The notes under the pieces: generated by a model
Database searches by the model: none
What the model was told of the DNA's origin: nothing
What the model saw: the letters and a program-made list of their open reading frames with translations, nothing else
Position numbers and translations under genes: made by a program
Assembly: GCA_028717765.1 (NCBI GenBank)
Contig: JAQUNE010000049.1
Span: forward strand, 1-8,890
Origin: Candidatus Omnitrophota bacterium
GTDB taxonomy: Bacteria > Omnitrophota > Koll11 > Gygaellales > Profunditerraquicolaceae
Length of the DNA: 8,890 bases
Direction: 5' to 3'
In this document: positions 1-6,587 of the stretch, piece by piece
Layout of the letters: each line of letters starts with the position of its first letter
Numbering within the stretch: position 1 is the first letter of the stretch

Positions 1-68
1 TGACCTTCTTTTATAATTTTGATGCTCTGATTGTAAAGCAACTCCATTTCATTTCTCGTGTCACTCAT
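1..68 (-). CDS. N-terminal start of a protein, possibly 30S ribosomal protein S1 (partial)
   Basis: An ATG at 68-66 opens a frame that stays open to the window edge, giving 22 codons starting MSDTRNEMELLYNQ and ending SIKIIKEG. A strong GGAGG ribosome binding site lies 8 bases upstream, so this is very probably a real gene start even though little of it is visible. The pattern of a short charged leader, then L-Y-x-x-S-(x)n-I-K-E-G, resembles the lead-in to the first OB-fold of bacterial ribosomal protein S1, where a 'slk.ikeGeivkGkV' type motif is common. That identification is inference from a very short fragment; another RNA-binding or unrelated protein is possible. It follows the phosphohexomutase gene after a 284-base gap, long enough for its own promoter and leader. 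Confidence 0.6.
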   Translation of the reverse strand, partial: MSDTRNEMELLYNQSIKIIKEG

Positions 69-76
69 TTTTCGTT

Positions 77-81
77 CCTCC
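77..81 (-). promoter_or_regulatory. Ribosome binding site of the partial gene at 68-1
   Basis: Minus-strand GGAGG, followed by 8 bases and then ATG at 68-66. It is the best Shine-Dalgarno match near this end and is the main evidence that the truncated frame is translated. Confidence 0.8.
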
Positions 82-235
82 AATTATTTTTATTTTTTTA
101 ATTTTGTATTTGGATTTTTGGATTTAAAACAAAAACACCCCCTTTACAAAATATTTTTATAAAGCCGGATAACACTAAAAATAAAGAAAATAATTTATGC
201 AGACTAAAATTGTAAGAATTAATTTTGTGGGGCCG

Positions 236-320
236 ATAGAATGGAGGGCTAATTAACATGCAAAATGCCTGGATTATCCTTTTGCCAAGTAATATCCTGA
301 CAAGGCGCCCTCCTTTCCAT
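236..320. repeat. Imperfect 14-base inverted repeat around a 57-base loop
   Basis: The arms at 236-249 and 307-320 pair at 12 of 14 positions, with a core of seven perfect pairs (GGAGGGC at 243-249 with GCCCTCC at 307-313). In the minus-strand RNA the loop can form a further stem, GCAAAA with UUUUGC, around a small GGA/UCC hairpin. The function is not recognised. It could be a structured element in the leader of the gene at 68-1, or a small transposon-like or protein-binding palindrome. No flanking target duplication was seen. Confidence 0.5.
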
Positions 321-352
321 GATTATTTGCTTTCTGTAATATGTTAACATTT

Positions 353-1738
353 TTATTGCATCTTCAAAATAATATTCCGTCCTAATGCCAATAGCTGTTT
401 GGCCTTATTTAAGCTTTGTGACTCGGCATAAAGGCGCATGATCGGCTCTGTACCTGAGCCCCTGAACATTAGCCAACTTTTATCTTCGCAAATTAATTTT
501 ATCCCATCATAATCTTTGATTTCTCTAACTTTTTTTCCTAACAGCTCTTTCGGTAAATCTTCTTTTCTTGGTTCAACACGGTGTGATAAATGTAGATCGT
601 CACGCAAATAATAATATTTCCCAAACTGCTTTTCGGTTTCATTAAGTATTTTTAGGATATTTTTATTGCGATAAACCATCATTTCTAAAAGTAATAAACC
701 CGCAACTGTGCCGTCTCTCTCAGGAATATAGCCTTTTACACCCATTCCTCCGGCTTCTTCGCCACCGGCAACGATATCCTCTGTTTCCATGAGATTAGAA
801 ATATACTTAAACCCCACAGGAGTTTCGTACAATTTTACTTTTAGGAACTGCGCGATATTATCGATCATGGTCGTGCCGCAGATCGTTTTTACGATCCCGC
901 CAGACCATTTTCTGTCCTGATTTAAATGTAAGGCAAGCAAACCTAAAATCTTCTGGGGATGGATAAATACCCCTCCAGGAGCAACTGCAGCGATCCTGTC
1001 AGCATCTCCATCCAGGGCAATTCCTAAGTCAAATTTTTCTTGCCTAACACGCTTTTTTAATTCCTCTAAATTCTCTTCTACGGGTTCTGGCCGGCTGCCG
1101 CCAAAAGAAGGATTAATGGAATTTCTCATAAATTCTATTCTTATGGAACTGCCTTTGAGAATTTCTGCGATAAAAGAATCTCCGGATCCATGCATCGCAT
1201 CCACAAGAATTTTGAATTTTTTGTTTTTTATCTTCTTAAAATCAATATAGTTGCGGATAAATTTCACATAATCTTTTACAACATTATCTTTTTTTACAGG
1301 AGTTCCTTGCGGATCATCTTCTTTTACCGGATTTTTCCCCAATAATTCCTCTACTGCATGGGTCAGATCCAAAGAAGCAGCCCCTCCTGAAGAATTTTTA
1401 ATCTTAAAACCATTGTATTCAGCAGGGTTATGCGAAGCAGTAATCATGATCCCTAAATCCAGCTTTCTTAATTTAACCGTCAGGCTTAAAGCAGGCGTTG
1501 GAACAGCGCAATCAGAAAGTACAACATCAAGGCCATTATTTTTCAAAACCTGCGCAACAATCCCTGCAAAATTAGCGGACATAAACCTGGTATCAAACCC
1601 AACAGCGATTTTTTTCCCGCCTCCGACATAATCGGCAACTGCCTGAGAAAGAATCTTTAAATTTTTAAAAGTATAATTATCCGCGATGATCCCTCTCCAA
1701 CCATCTGTGCCGAATTTAATTTCTCCTGCTTTTTCCAT
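353..1738 (-). CDS. Phosphoglucomutase/phosphomannomutase family protein (alpha-D-phosphohexomutase)
   Basis: This 461-residue cytoplasmic enzyme belongs to the alpha-D-phosphohexomutase superfamily, which moves phosphate between the 1 and 6 positions of a hexose through a phosphoserine intermediate. All four domains are present. The N-terminal GTDGWRG is at 10-16. The active-site TASHNP at 100-105 carries the phosphorylated Ser102. The metal loop DGDADR at 243-248 supplies Asp243, Asp245 and Asp247. The sugar-binding loop is GGEEAGG at 325-331, and the phosphate-binding FRGSGTEP is at 425-432. The GTDGWRG start and overall length fit the COG1109 'phosphoglucomutase/phosphomannomutase' branch rather than GlmM. 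The choice between glucose and mannose substrates cannot be made from sequence. An oddity is Ala329, where the family usually has Ser. The start has AAAGGA 11 bases upstream. It is the last gene of the operon, 39 bases after rpe. Confidence 0.93.
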   Translation of the reverse strand: MEKAGEIKFGTDGWRGIIADNYTFKNLKILSQAVADYVGGGKKIAVGFDTRFMSANFAGIVAQVLKNNGLDVVLSDCAVPTPALSLTVKLRKLDLGIMITASHNPAEYNGFKIKNSSGGAASLDLTHAVEELLGKNPVKEDDPQGTPVKKDNVVKDYVKFIRNYIDFKKIKNKKFKILVDAMHGSGDSFIAEILKGSSIRIEFMRNSINPSFGGSRPEPVEENLEELKKRVRQEKFDLGIALDGDADRIAAVAPGGVFIHPQKILGLLALHLNQDRKWSGGIVKTICGTTMIDNIAQFLKVKLYETPVGFKYISNLMETEDIVAGGEEAGGMGVKGYIPERDGTVAGLLLLEMMVYRNKNILKILNETEKQFGKYYYLRDDLHLSHRVEPRKEDLPKELLGKKVREIKDYDGIKLICEDKSWLMFRGSGTEPIMRLYAESQSLNKAKQLLALGRNIILKMQ

Positions 1739-1777
1739 TTCTACTACTATCCTTTCTCTAAAATGATTGATTTAAGC

Positions 1778-2419
1778 TTATTTTCGAATATTTTTAATCG
1801 CGAGTTTCGTATTCTTAGCGCCAAAAATATATGAACCTGCTGCTAAAATTGTTGCACCCGCGCAAATCAATTTGGCCGCATTCTGGTCATTTACCCCGCC
1901 GTCAACCGAAATCTCTCCTTTAAATATTTGACGCAGTTCTTTAACTTTATCAAACGCAGCGGGAATAAACTTCTGACCCCCGAAACCAGGATTAACTGAC
2001 ATCACCAAAACAAAATCAATATATTTTAAAATATTTTTAATTTTCTTTAACGCTGTTGCAGGATTTAAGGAAACACCCAAGAGAATATTTTTCTTTTTTA
2101 ATTTACCCCTTAAAATTTTTATTTTTGCCTCAGAGATCGTTTCGATATGCACGGTAATCATGTCGCTACCCGCAGCAACAAAATTATCGACAAAATCTTG
2201 CGGGTTCTCAATCATTAAATGCACGTCAAGCGGCAAAGAGGTAATTTTACGGATCGACTTCACCACCGCTGGGCCGATAGTAATGTTCGGAACAAAGTGC
2301 CCGTCCATCACATCAATATGCAATAAATCCGCTCCCGCAGCTTCTACTTTTTTGATCTCTCTATCCAAACAACTAAAATCCGCAGAAAGTATCGAAGGGG
2401 CTATTTTTACTCTTTTCAT
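1778..2419 (-). CDS. rpe: Ribulose-phosphate 3-epimerase
   Basis: This 213-residue TIM-barrel enzyme interconverts D-ribulose 5-phosphate and D-xylulose 5-phosphate in the pentose phosphate pathway. The N-terminal APSILSADF (7-15) is the family signature. The metal ligands appear as His34 and Asp36 in HIDVMDGHFVPN, His67 in DVHLM, and Asp173 in the catalytic SVDGGV. The NPGFGGQ phosphate loop is at 143-149 and the final GSYIFG at 195-200 closes the phosphate site. Length is close to the usual 215-225. Its ATG overlaps the nadD stop as ATGA, which points to translational coupling; a GAGGA lies about 10 bases upstream inside nadD. All catalytic residues are present, so it is probably active. 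Confidence 0.96.
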   Translation of the reverse strand: MKRVKIAPSILSADFSCLDREIKKVEAAGADLLHIDVMDGHFVPNITIGPAVVKSIRKITSLPLDVHLMIENPQDFVDNFVAAGSDMITVHIETISEAKIKILRGKLKKKNILLGVSLNPATALKKIKNILKYIDFVLVMSVNPGFGGQKFIPAAFDKVKELRQIFKGEISVDGGVNDQNAAKLICAGATILAAGSYIFGAKNTKLAIKNIRK

Positions 2420-2982
2420 CGGTATAACTTCCTCTTCGTAATATATTTAAATACCCCATCAGGAACCAGATAACGAAACGAGGTATTCTGTTTAATACAG
2501 GAACGAATTTCAAAAGCAGAAATATCCACTGCCCTGATGGCTACCGTAGAAATATAACTAGGTATTTTTTCCAAAGGATAACCCGGCCTGGTAGCAACTA
2601 CAAATTTTACCATTTTAATGATCTCGTTAAGATCCTTCCATTCTTCTAAATACTTTAATAGATCTGAACCGGTAATAAAATACAGTTCGTCGTTTGCATA
2701 AACTTTTTTTAATGCGTTGATGGTGTCAATCGTATATGAACGGCCGTTTCTCTTAATTTCTACATCAGAAACTATAAAATACTTGTTTGCTTTGATCGCG
2801 ATCTCAATCATTTTTAATCGGTCGATTGCTTGAGCAATATCCGAATTATCCTTATGCGGAGGCAAAAAGGTGGGTACGAATATCACCTTATCCAGGCCTA
2901 ATTTTTCCCTTACCTCTTCCGCTAAAATCAAATGACCCAGATGTATGGGATTAAATGTCCCGCCTAAAATGCCGATTTTCAT
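2416..2982 (-). CDS. nadD: Nicotinate-nucleotide adenylyltransferase
   Basis: This 188-residue nucleotidyltransferase joins nicotinate mononucleotide and ATP to make deamido-NAD in NAD synthesis. The GGTFNPIHLGH motif at 7-17 is the ATP-binding signature with the HxGH core. PPHK (41-44), SYTIDT (82-87), ITGSD (103-107) and ISAFEIR (154-160, the family's ISSTxIR motif) follow in the expected order. The start is supported by AAGGGG about 8 bases upstream, overlapping the proA stop. nadD is often found near obgE in bacteria, usually followed by rsfS; here it is separated from obgE by proBA and followed by rpe, and no rsfS is in the window. Confidence 0.95.
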   Translation of the reverse strand: MKIGILGGTFNPIHLGHLILAEEVREKLGLDKVIFVPTFLPPHKDNSDIAQAIDRLKMIEIAIKANKYFIVSDVEIKRNGRSYTIDTINALKKVYANDELYFITGSDLLKYLEEWKDLNEIIKMVKFVVATRPGYPLEKIPSYISTVAIRAVDISAFEIRSCIKQNTSFRYLVPDGVFKYITKRKLYR

Positions 2983-2993
2983 CTGATTGCCCC

Positions 2994-4253
2994 TTAAGTC
3001 CTAATTTGGCCGTTTCCATAAACCATATATTTATAGGAAGTCAGCTCTTCAAGCGCCATCGGTCCGCGGGCATGCAGTTTATCCGTAGAAATTCCGATTT
3101 CAGCACCTAAACCAAACTGATATCCATCGGTAAAACGTGTAGATGCATTCAGGTAAACACAAGCAGAATCCACCCTTTTTAAAAATTCCTCTGCATTTTT
3201 TTTATCATCAGTAATAATTGAGTCGGAATGATGTGAACCGTAAAAATTTATGTGCCTGACTGCCTCTTCTAAATTATTAACAACTTTTACCGAAAGGATT
3301 AAATCCAAATATTCAGTAAAATAATCTTTTTCTCTTGCCGCTTTAACCCCTGACTTAATAATCCTACGCGTCATTGGACAGCCCCTAATTTCCACACCGG
3401 CATCCTTAAACATCTTAATCATCCCCGGCAGAAATCTGATTGCCGCGTCTTTATGCACCAGCATGGCCTCCATGGCATTACAAACACCCGGACGCTGGAC
3501 CTTGGCATTAAAACAAATCTCCTGGGCCATATTTAAATCCGCCCATTCGTCAACATAAACATGGCAAATCCCTTTATAATGCTTAATCACGGGAATTAAA
3601 GAAGACTTTACCACTTTTTTAATTAGGCTTTCGCCGCCGCGAGGAATCACTAAATCAATATAATTATTCATTTTCAATAATAAATCCACGGCACTGCGAT
3701 CCCTGGTACCGATTAAATTGATTGCTGCCTTTGGTAAATGATGCCTCTCTAAGGGAATTATTAGTGCCCGGTAAATTGCCAGATTTGAATTTAAGGCTTC
3801 ACTGCCACCCCTTAAAATCAGGCTGTTGCCTGATTTAAAACACAAGCCAATACATTCAGCGGTAACATTTTGCCGCGACTCATAAATTATCACAATCACC
3901 CCTATTGGGGTACGCACCTTATGAATATCCAAGCCGTTTGGCCTGCGCCAAGATTTAAGCTCCTTGCCCACGGGGTCATTTAATTTTGTGAGCTCCAATA
4001 GCGAATCCGACATCTCGGTGATACGTTTTTCATCAAGGCTAAGCCGGTCAAGCATTGCAGCAGACAGCCCTTGTTTTTTGGCCAAAGATAAGTCCAGCTT
4101 ATTTGCCTTTAAAATTATTTTTCTTCTGGCAATTAAGGATTTTGCCATCTCCTTAAGCACTTGATTTTTTAGCGCAGAAGAAACTACAGCCAGTTCCCTG
4201 GAAGCTTGCTGTGCGTTTTTTGCAATCTGTGTTAAGTCAGTTTTTAGGCTCAT
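2994..4253 (-). CDS. proA: Glutamate-5-semialdehyde dehydrogenase (gamma-glutamyl phosphate reductase)
   Basis: This 419-residue cytoplasmic enzyme reduces gamma-glutamyl phosphate with NADPH to glutamate 5-semialdehyde, the second step of proline synthesis. It has the aldehyde dehydrogenase-like fold. Recognisable blocks are IYESRQNVT (123-131), the glycine-rich SGNSLILRGG (141-150), IPRGGESLI (203-211), the catalytic cysteine Cys258 in VQRPGVCNAMEAML, and the diagnostic C-terminal block from GLGAEIGIST (381-390) through ARGPMALEELTSYKY. Length matches the family (about 415). It starts only 2 bases after the proB stop and has no clear Shine-Dalgarno sequence, so it probably depends on ribosomes finishing proB. 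Confidence 0.96.
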   Translation of the reverse strand: MSLKTDLTQIAKNAQQASRELAVVSSALKNQVLKEMAKSLIARRKIILKANKLDLSLAKKQGLSAAMLDRLSLDEKRITEMSDSLLELTKLNDPVGKELKSWRRPNGLDIHKVRTPIGVIVIIYESRQNVTAECIGLCFKSGNSLILRGGSEALNSNLAIYRALIIPLERHHLPKAAINLIGTRDRSAVDLLLKMNNYIDLVIPRGGESLIKKVVKSSLIPVIKHYKGICHVYVDEWADLNMAQEICFNAKVQRPGVCNAMEAMLVHKDAAIRFLPGMIKMFKDAGVEIRGCPMTRRIIKSGVKAAREKDYFTEYLDLILSVKVVNNLEEAVRHINFYGSHHSDSIITDDKKNAEEFLKRVDSACVYLNASTRFTDGYQFGLGAEIGISTDKLHARGPMALEELTSYKYMVYGNGQIRT

Positions 4254-4255
4254 CT

Positions 4256-5323
4256 TTATAATATCACTATGTCGTTACGGTGGATCACTTCCTTATCGGA
4301 TCTCTTCCCCTTCACTTCCTCAATTTTCCTGCTAGAAATTCCAACCTTGCCCCTGGCAAATTCATTCCGTTGGGTATCAACAATACTAATAATATCTCCT
4401 TTGTCAAAACTATTTTCTAAACTGGTAATCCCCACACTAAGCAGGCTTTTCTTGCCTAAAAGCGCTTTTTTTGCGCCTTCATCCACAACAATCTTTCCCT
4501 TTGGCTTAGTTCCAAAGGCGATCCAACGTTCTCTCTGCGTTAACCCGGCCTTAGGAACAAAAAGCGTCCCATATTTTTGCGGATCATTCAAAACCGAAAG
4601 AATGATCTCCTTTTTCTGGCCATTGGCAATCACACAAGGAATACCAGAATCCACGCAAATTTTAGCGGCCTCAATTTTTGTGATCATCCCTCCCACGCAT
4701 GTCTTTTTTGTCGTTGGGCACGCCAAAGATTTAATCTGGGCGTTGATTTCATCAACTACAGGGATCACATTTTTCTCGAGGTTTAATAACCCGTCTACGT
4801 CAGAAAGGATAACCAGTAAATCCGCAGAAATTAGAGCCGCCACCAAAGCAGAAAGCCGGTCATTGTCTCCAAATTTAATTTCTTCGGTAGAAACCGTATC
4901 ATTCTCATTAATAATCGGCACACTGCCTAATTTTAAAAGTGTGAGCAGCGTATTCTTGGCGTTGAGATAACGCCTGCGATCGTTAAAATCATCCCAGGTT
5001 AAAAGGATCTGCGCGGAATTTATTCCTGATTTCTTTAAAAAATACCCGTAACTATCCATCAACACATTCTGCCCGATCGCCGCAGCTGCCTGAAGATACG
5101 GCAGGTCCTTCGGCCGGGATTTTAACCCTAATATATCCATCCCCAAGGCAATCGCACCGGAAGAAACAATCACAATTTCTCTATTTTCCTTTTTTAATAA
5201 AAAGGCAATTTGGGAAACTATCTCGGAGAGCCTTGCTATATCCAGCGATTCTTTTTTAGAATAAAAAAGGCTGCTACCGACTTTTATGACGATTGTTTTA
5301 TAGTTTTTTCCTGATAGCGTCAA
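4256..5323 (-). CDS. proB: Glutamate 5-kinase with C-terminal PUA domain
   Basis: This 355-residue enzyme phosphorylates the gamma-carboxyl of glutamate, the first and usually proline-inhibited step of proline synthesis. The amino acid kinase domain covers roughly 8-255: VIKVGSSL (12-19), SSGAIALG (54-61), INENDTVS (138-145), FGDNDRLSA (151-159), LSDVDGLL (173-180) and the GGMITK loop (211-216). A PUA domain follows at about 275-352 (GKIVVDEGAKKALLGKKSLL onward), the normal two-domain layout. The start is TTG at 5323-5321, backed by a GGAGG with a 6-base spacer; it lies inside the end of obgE, giving a 26-base overlap in another frame. Coupling to obgE translation is likely. Confidence 0.95.
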   Translation of the reverse strand: MTLSGKNYKTIVIKVGSSLFYSKKESLDIARLSEIVSQIAFLLKKENREIVIVSSGAIALGMDILGLKSRPKDLPYLQAAAAIGQNVLMDSYGYFLKKSGINSAQILLTWDDFNDRRRYLNAKNTLLTLLKLGSVPIINENDTVSTEEIKFGDNDRLSALVAALISADLLVILSDVDGLLNLEKNVIPVVDEINAQIKSLACPTTKKTCVGGMITKIEAAKICVDSGIPCVIANGQKKEIILSVLNDPQKYGTLFVPKAGLTQRERWIAFGTKPKGKIVVDEGAKKALLGKKSLLSVGITSLENSFDKGDIISIVDTQRNEFARGKVGISSRKIEEVKGKRSDKEVIHRNDIVIL

Positions 5324-6251
5324 CTAACTCCTCCAGCCCCTCTTTCTTTAATGCTGAAATCGGGTAAACTTTTTTTCTGGTTACTTTACGTAATCTCGTA
5401 AGATTAACCTTGGCACCATCAAGGTCCATCTTATTTGCTACAATAATTTGAGGCTTCAAGATAAGCTCTTTGCCGTATTCTTTTAATTCCAGGTTGATCT
5501 TTTTATAATCCTCGAGCGGATCCCTGCCTTCAAAACCTGCAATATCAATTAAATGAATTAAAACTTTTGTCCGCTCAACGTGCCTTAAAAATTTATCGCC
5601 CAAGCCTTTTCCCTGCGCTGAGCCTTCGATCAAGCCAGGGATATCCGCAACAGTAAAAGAATCATCCTTTACTCCTACTACACCCAAAACAGGAAATTTT
5701 GTCGTAAAAGGGTACGCGGCAATTTTCGGATGAGCATTAGAAATGTTAGAAATTAAGGTTGATTTTCCGGCATTCGGAAAACCAACTATCCCCACATCGG
5801 CGATCAAGCTTAAATCAAACAGCAATTCCCGCTCTTCGCCTGGCTGACCGTCGGTAACTGTTCCTTTATGCATATTGCCAGTGCCGCCTCTGCCGCCTCT
5901 GGCTATGCAAATTTCTTCCTGATCAACCTTTAAATCGCGTAATACACACCCTGTTTTAAAATCCTTGATGATCGTGCCACAAGGAACCCTGATTGTTATC
6001 GCGGGAGCATCCTTACCTTTTCTGGTATTACCCGAACCGTGCTCTCCGTGCTTGCCAAAAAAGTGCTGATTATATTTAAAATCCAACAGGGTATGCAGAT
6101 TTCTGTCTGATTTAATAATAATATCAGCTCCGCGCCCGCCGTGTCCGCCATCCGGAATGCCTTGGCGCGTGTATTTATCCCGATAAAAACTCTCGCACCC
6201 TCTGCCGCCTTTTCCCGCGCGGACCTGAATTTTTGCGCTATCAATGAACAT
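5298..6251 (-). CDS. obgE: Obg family GTPase (50S ribosome assembly factor)
   Basis: This 317-residue GTPase acts on late 50S subunit assembly and in stress signalling. The N-terminal Obg fold (about 1-150) is glycine-rich, with GKGGRGCESF (13-22), PDGGHGGRGADI (33-44) and GGRGGTGN (119-126). The G domain follows with G1 GFPNAGKST (157-165), switch I YPFTT (180-184), G3 DIPGLIEGS (203-211), G4 NKMD (273-276) and G5 ISA (298-300). It ends just after the G domain, so the optional C-terminal OCT domain is absent, which is common. The segment after GGRGGTGN runs straight into GQPGEERE and looks about 8 residues shorter than in typical Obg proteins. The ATG is 4 bases after the rplU stop with only a weak upstream site, suggesting coupling; the rpmA gene usually found between them is absent. 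Confidence 0.97.
   Translation of the reverse strand: MFIDSAKIQVRAGKGGRGCESFYRDKYTRQGIPDGGHGGRGADIIIKSDRNLHTLLDFKYNQHFFGKHGEHGSGNTRKGKDAPAITIRVPCGTIIKDFKTGCVLRDLKVDQEEICIARGGRGGTGNMHKGTVTDGQPGEERELLFDLSLIADVGIVGFPNAGKSTLISNISNAHPKIAAYPFTTKFPVLGVVGVKDDSFTVADIPGLIEGSAQGKGLGDKFLRHVERTKVLIHLIDIAGFEGRDPLEDYKKINLELKEYGKELILKPQIIVANKMDLDGAKVNLTRLRKVTRKKVYPISALKKEGLEELVDAIRKKL
5330..5334 (-). promoter_or_regulatory. Ribosome binding site supporting the TTG start of proB
   Basis: Minus-strand GGAGG within GGAGGAG, 6 bases before TTG at 5323-5321 and inside the 3' end of obgE. No ATG or GTG lies nearby in this frame before the kinase motif, so this site fixes the unusual start codon. Confidence 0.8.
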
Positions 6252-6255
6252 TTAT

Positions 6256-6573
6256 CTAGCTTTCTGTGCCGATTTCCTTGATTTTAAGGCGGGTAAGCTG
6301 CTGCCGGTGGCCTTTTGACCAATGCGAAGACTTTCTTCTGCGGTATTTATAAGAATCTACTTTAGGCCCCTGCATCTGTTTTACTACTTCTGCCTTAACA
6401 CTAACTCCCTTTAGATAAGGCTCGCCAACCTCGACTTTTTTCTCCTTAGAAAGCAAAAGTACTTTATTTAAAATAATTTCTTTACCTTGCGCGGTAATTT
6501 GCTTTTCTACTTCGATCACATCGCCCTTCTTAATTTGGTACTGTTTTGCTCCAACTTCAATTATTGCATACAT
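6256..6573 (-). CDS. rplU: 50S ribosomal protein L21
   Basis: This 105-residue protein of the large ribosomal subunit binds 23S rRNA. The start MYAIIEVGAKQYQIKKGDVI and the basic C-terminal block YKYRRRKSSHWSKGHRQ (75-91) are the family signatures, and the length matches the usual 103 or so. The frame stays open upstream to a GTG at 6630, but that extension reads through the leader hairpins and has no ribosome binding site; the ATG at 6573 has AAGGAG 8 bases upstream and begins exactly where L21 proteins begin. It is the first gene of a seven-gene operon with its own promoter and a structured leader. The gene order rng-rplU-obgE is widespread, but rpmA is missing after it. Confidence 0.97.
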   Translation of the reverse strand: MYAIIEVGAKQYQIKKGDVIEVEKQITAQGKEIILNKVLLLSKEKKVEVGEPYLKGVSVKAEVVKQMQGPKVDSYKYRRRKSSHWSKGHRQQLTRLKIKEIGTES

Positions 6574-6581
6574 TTCTGTCT

Positions 6582-6587
6582 CTCCTT
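6582..6587 (-). promoter_or_regulatory. Ribosome binding site of rplU
   Basis: Minus-strand AAGGAG, 8 bases before the ATG at 6573. It decides the start of rplU against the longer GTG-initiated frame. Its first bases can be drawn into a hairpin (CCUUG at 6597-6593 with CAAGG at 6588-6584), so access to it may be regulated. Confidence 0.85.

Larger units (their letters stand above)
69..352 (-). other. Intergenic region and probable 5' leader of the downstream gene
   Basis: No convincing protein gene is present. On the minus strand the region begins with AT-rich sequence after the phosphohexomutase stop, then holds the inverted-repeat element at 236-320, then a stretch very rich in A and U. 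Near its end two copies of AAATCC/AATCC follow each other at about 105-125, and long A and U runs lead up to the GGAGG. A TATAAA-like box near 160 has no good -35 partner, so I do not call a promoter. I find no GC-rich hairpin with a U-run that would serve as a terminator after the phosphohexomutase gene. Confidence 0.6.

Noticed and set aside
155..190. A TATAAA box as a promoter for the gene at 68-1
   Set aside because: No acceptable -35 hexamer lies 15-19 bases upstream, and TATAAA is expected often in sequence this rich in A and T.
98..259. A 53-codon minus-strand frame with a hydrophobic middle in the gap before the S1-like gene
   Set aside because: It has no good ribosome binding site and an AT-rich composition in which such a frame is expected by chance; the hydrophobic run comes from T-rich sequence.
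258..347. A 29-codon plus-strand frame (MQNAWIILLPSN...) with GGAGG 10 bases upstream
   Set aside because: The GGAGG is one arm of the inverted repeat, the frame opposes all other genes and ends within the intergenic region, and there is no independent sign of coding. It remains a weak possibility only.
4269..4970. A 233-codon plus-strand open frame opposite proB
   Set aside because: It lies wholly antisense to a well-supported proB, has no ribosome binding site, and its serine-rich, low-complexity translation is what the complement of proB codons produces.
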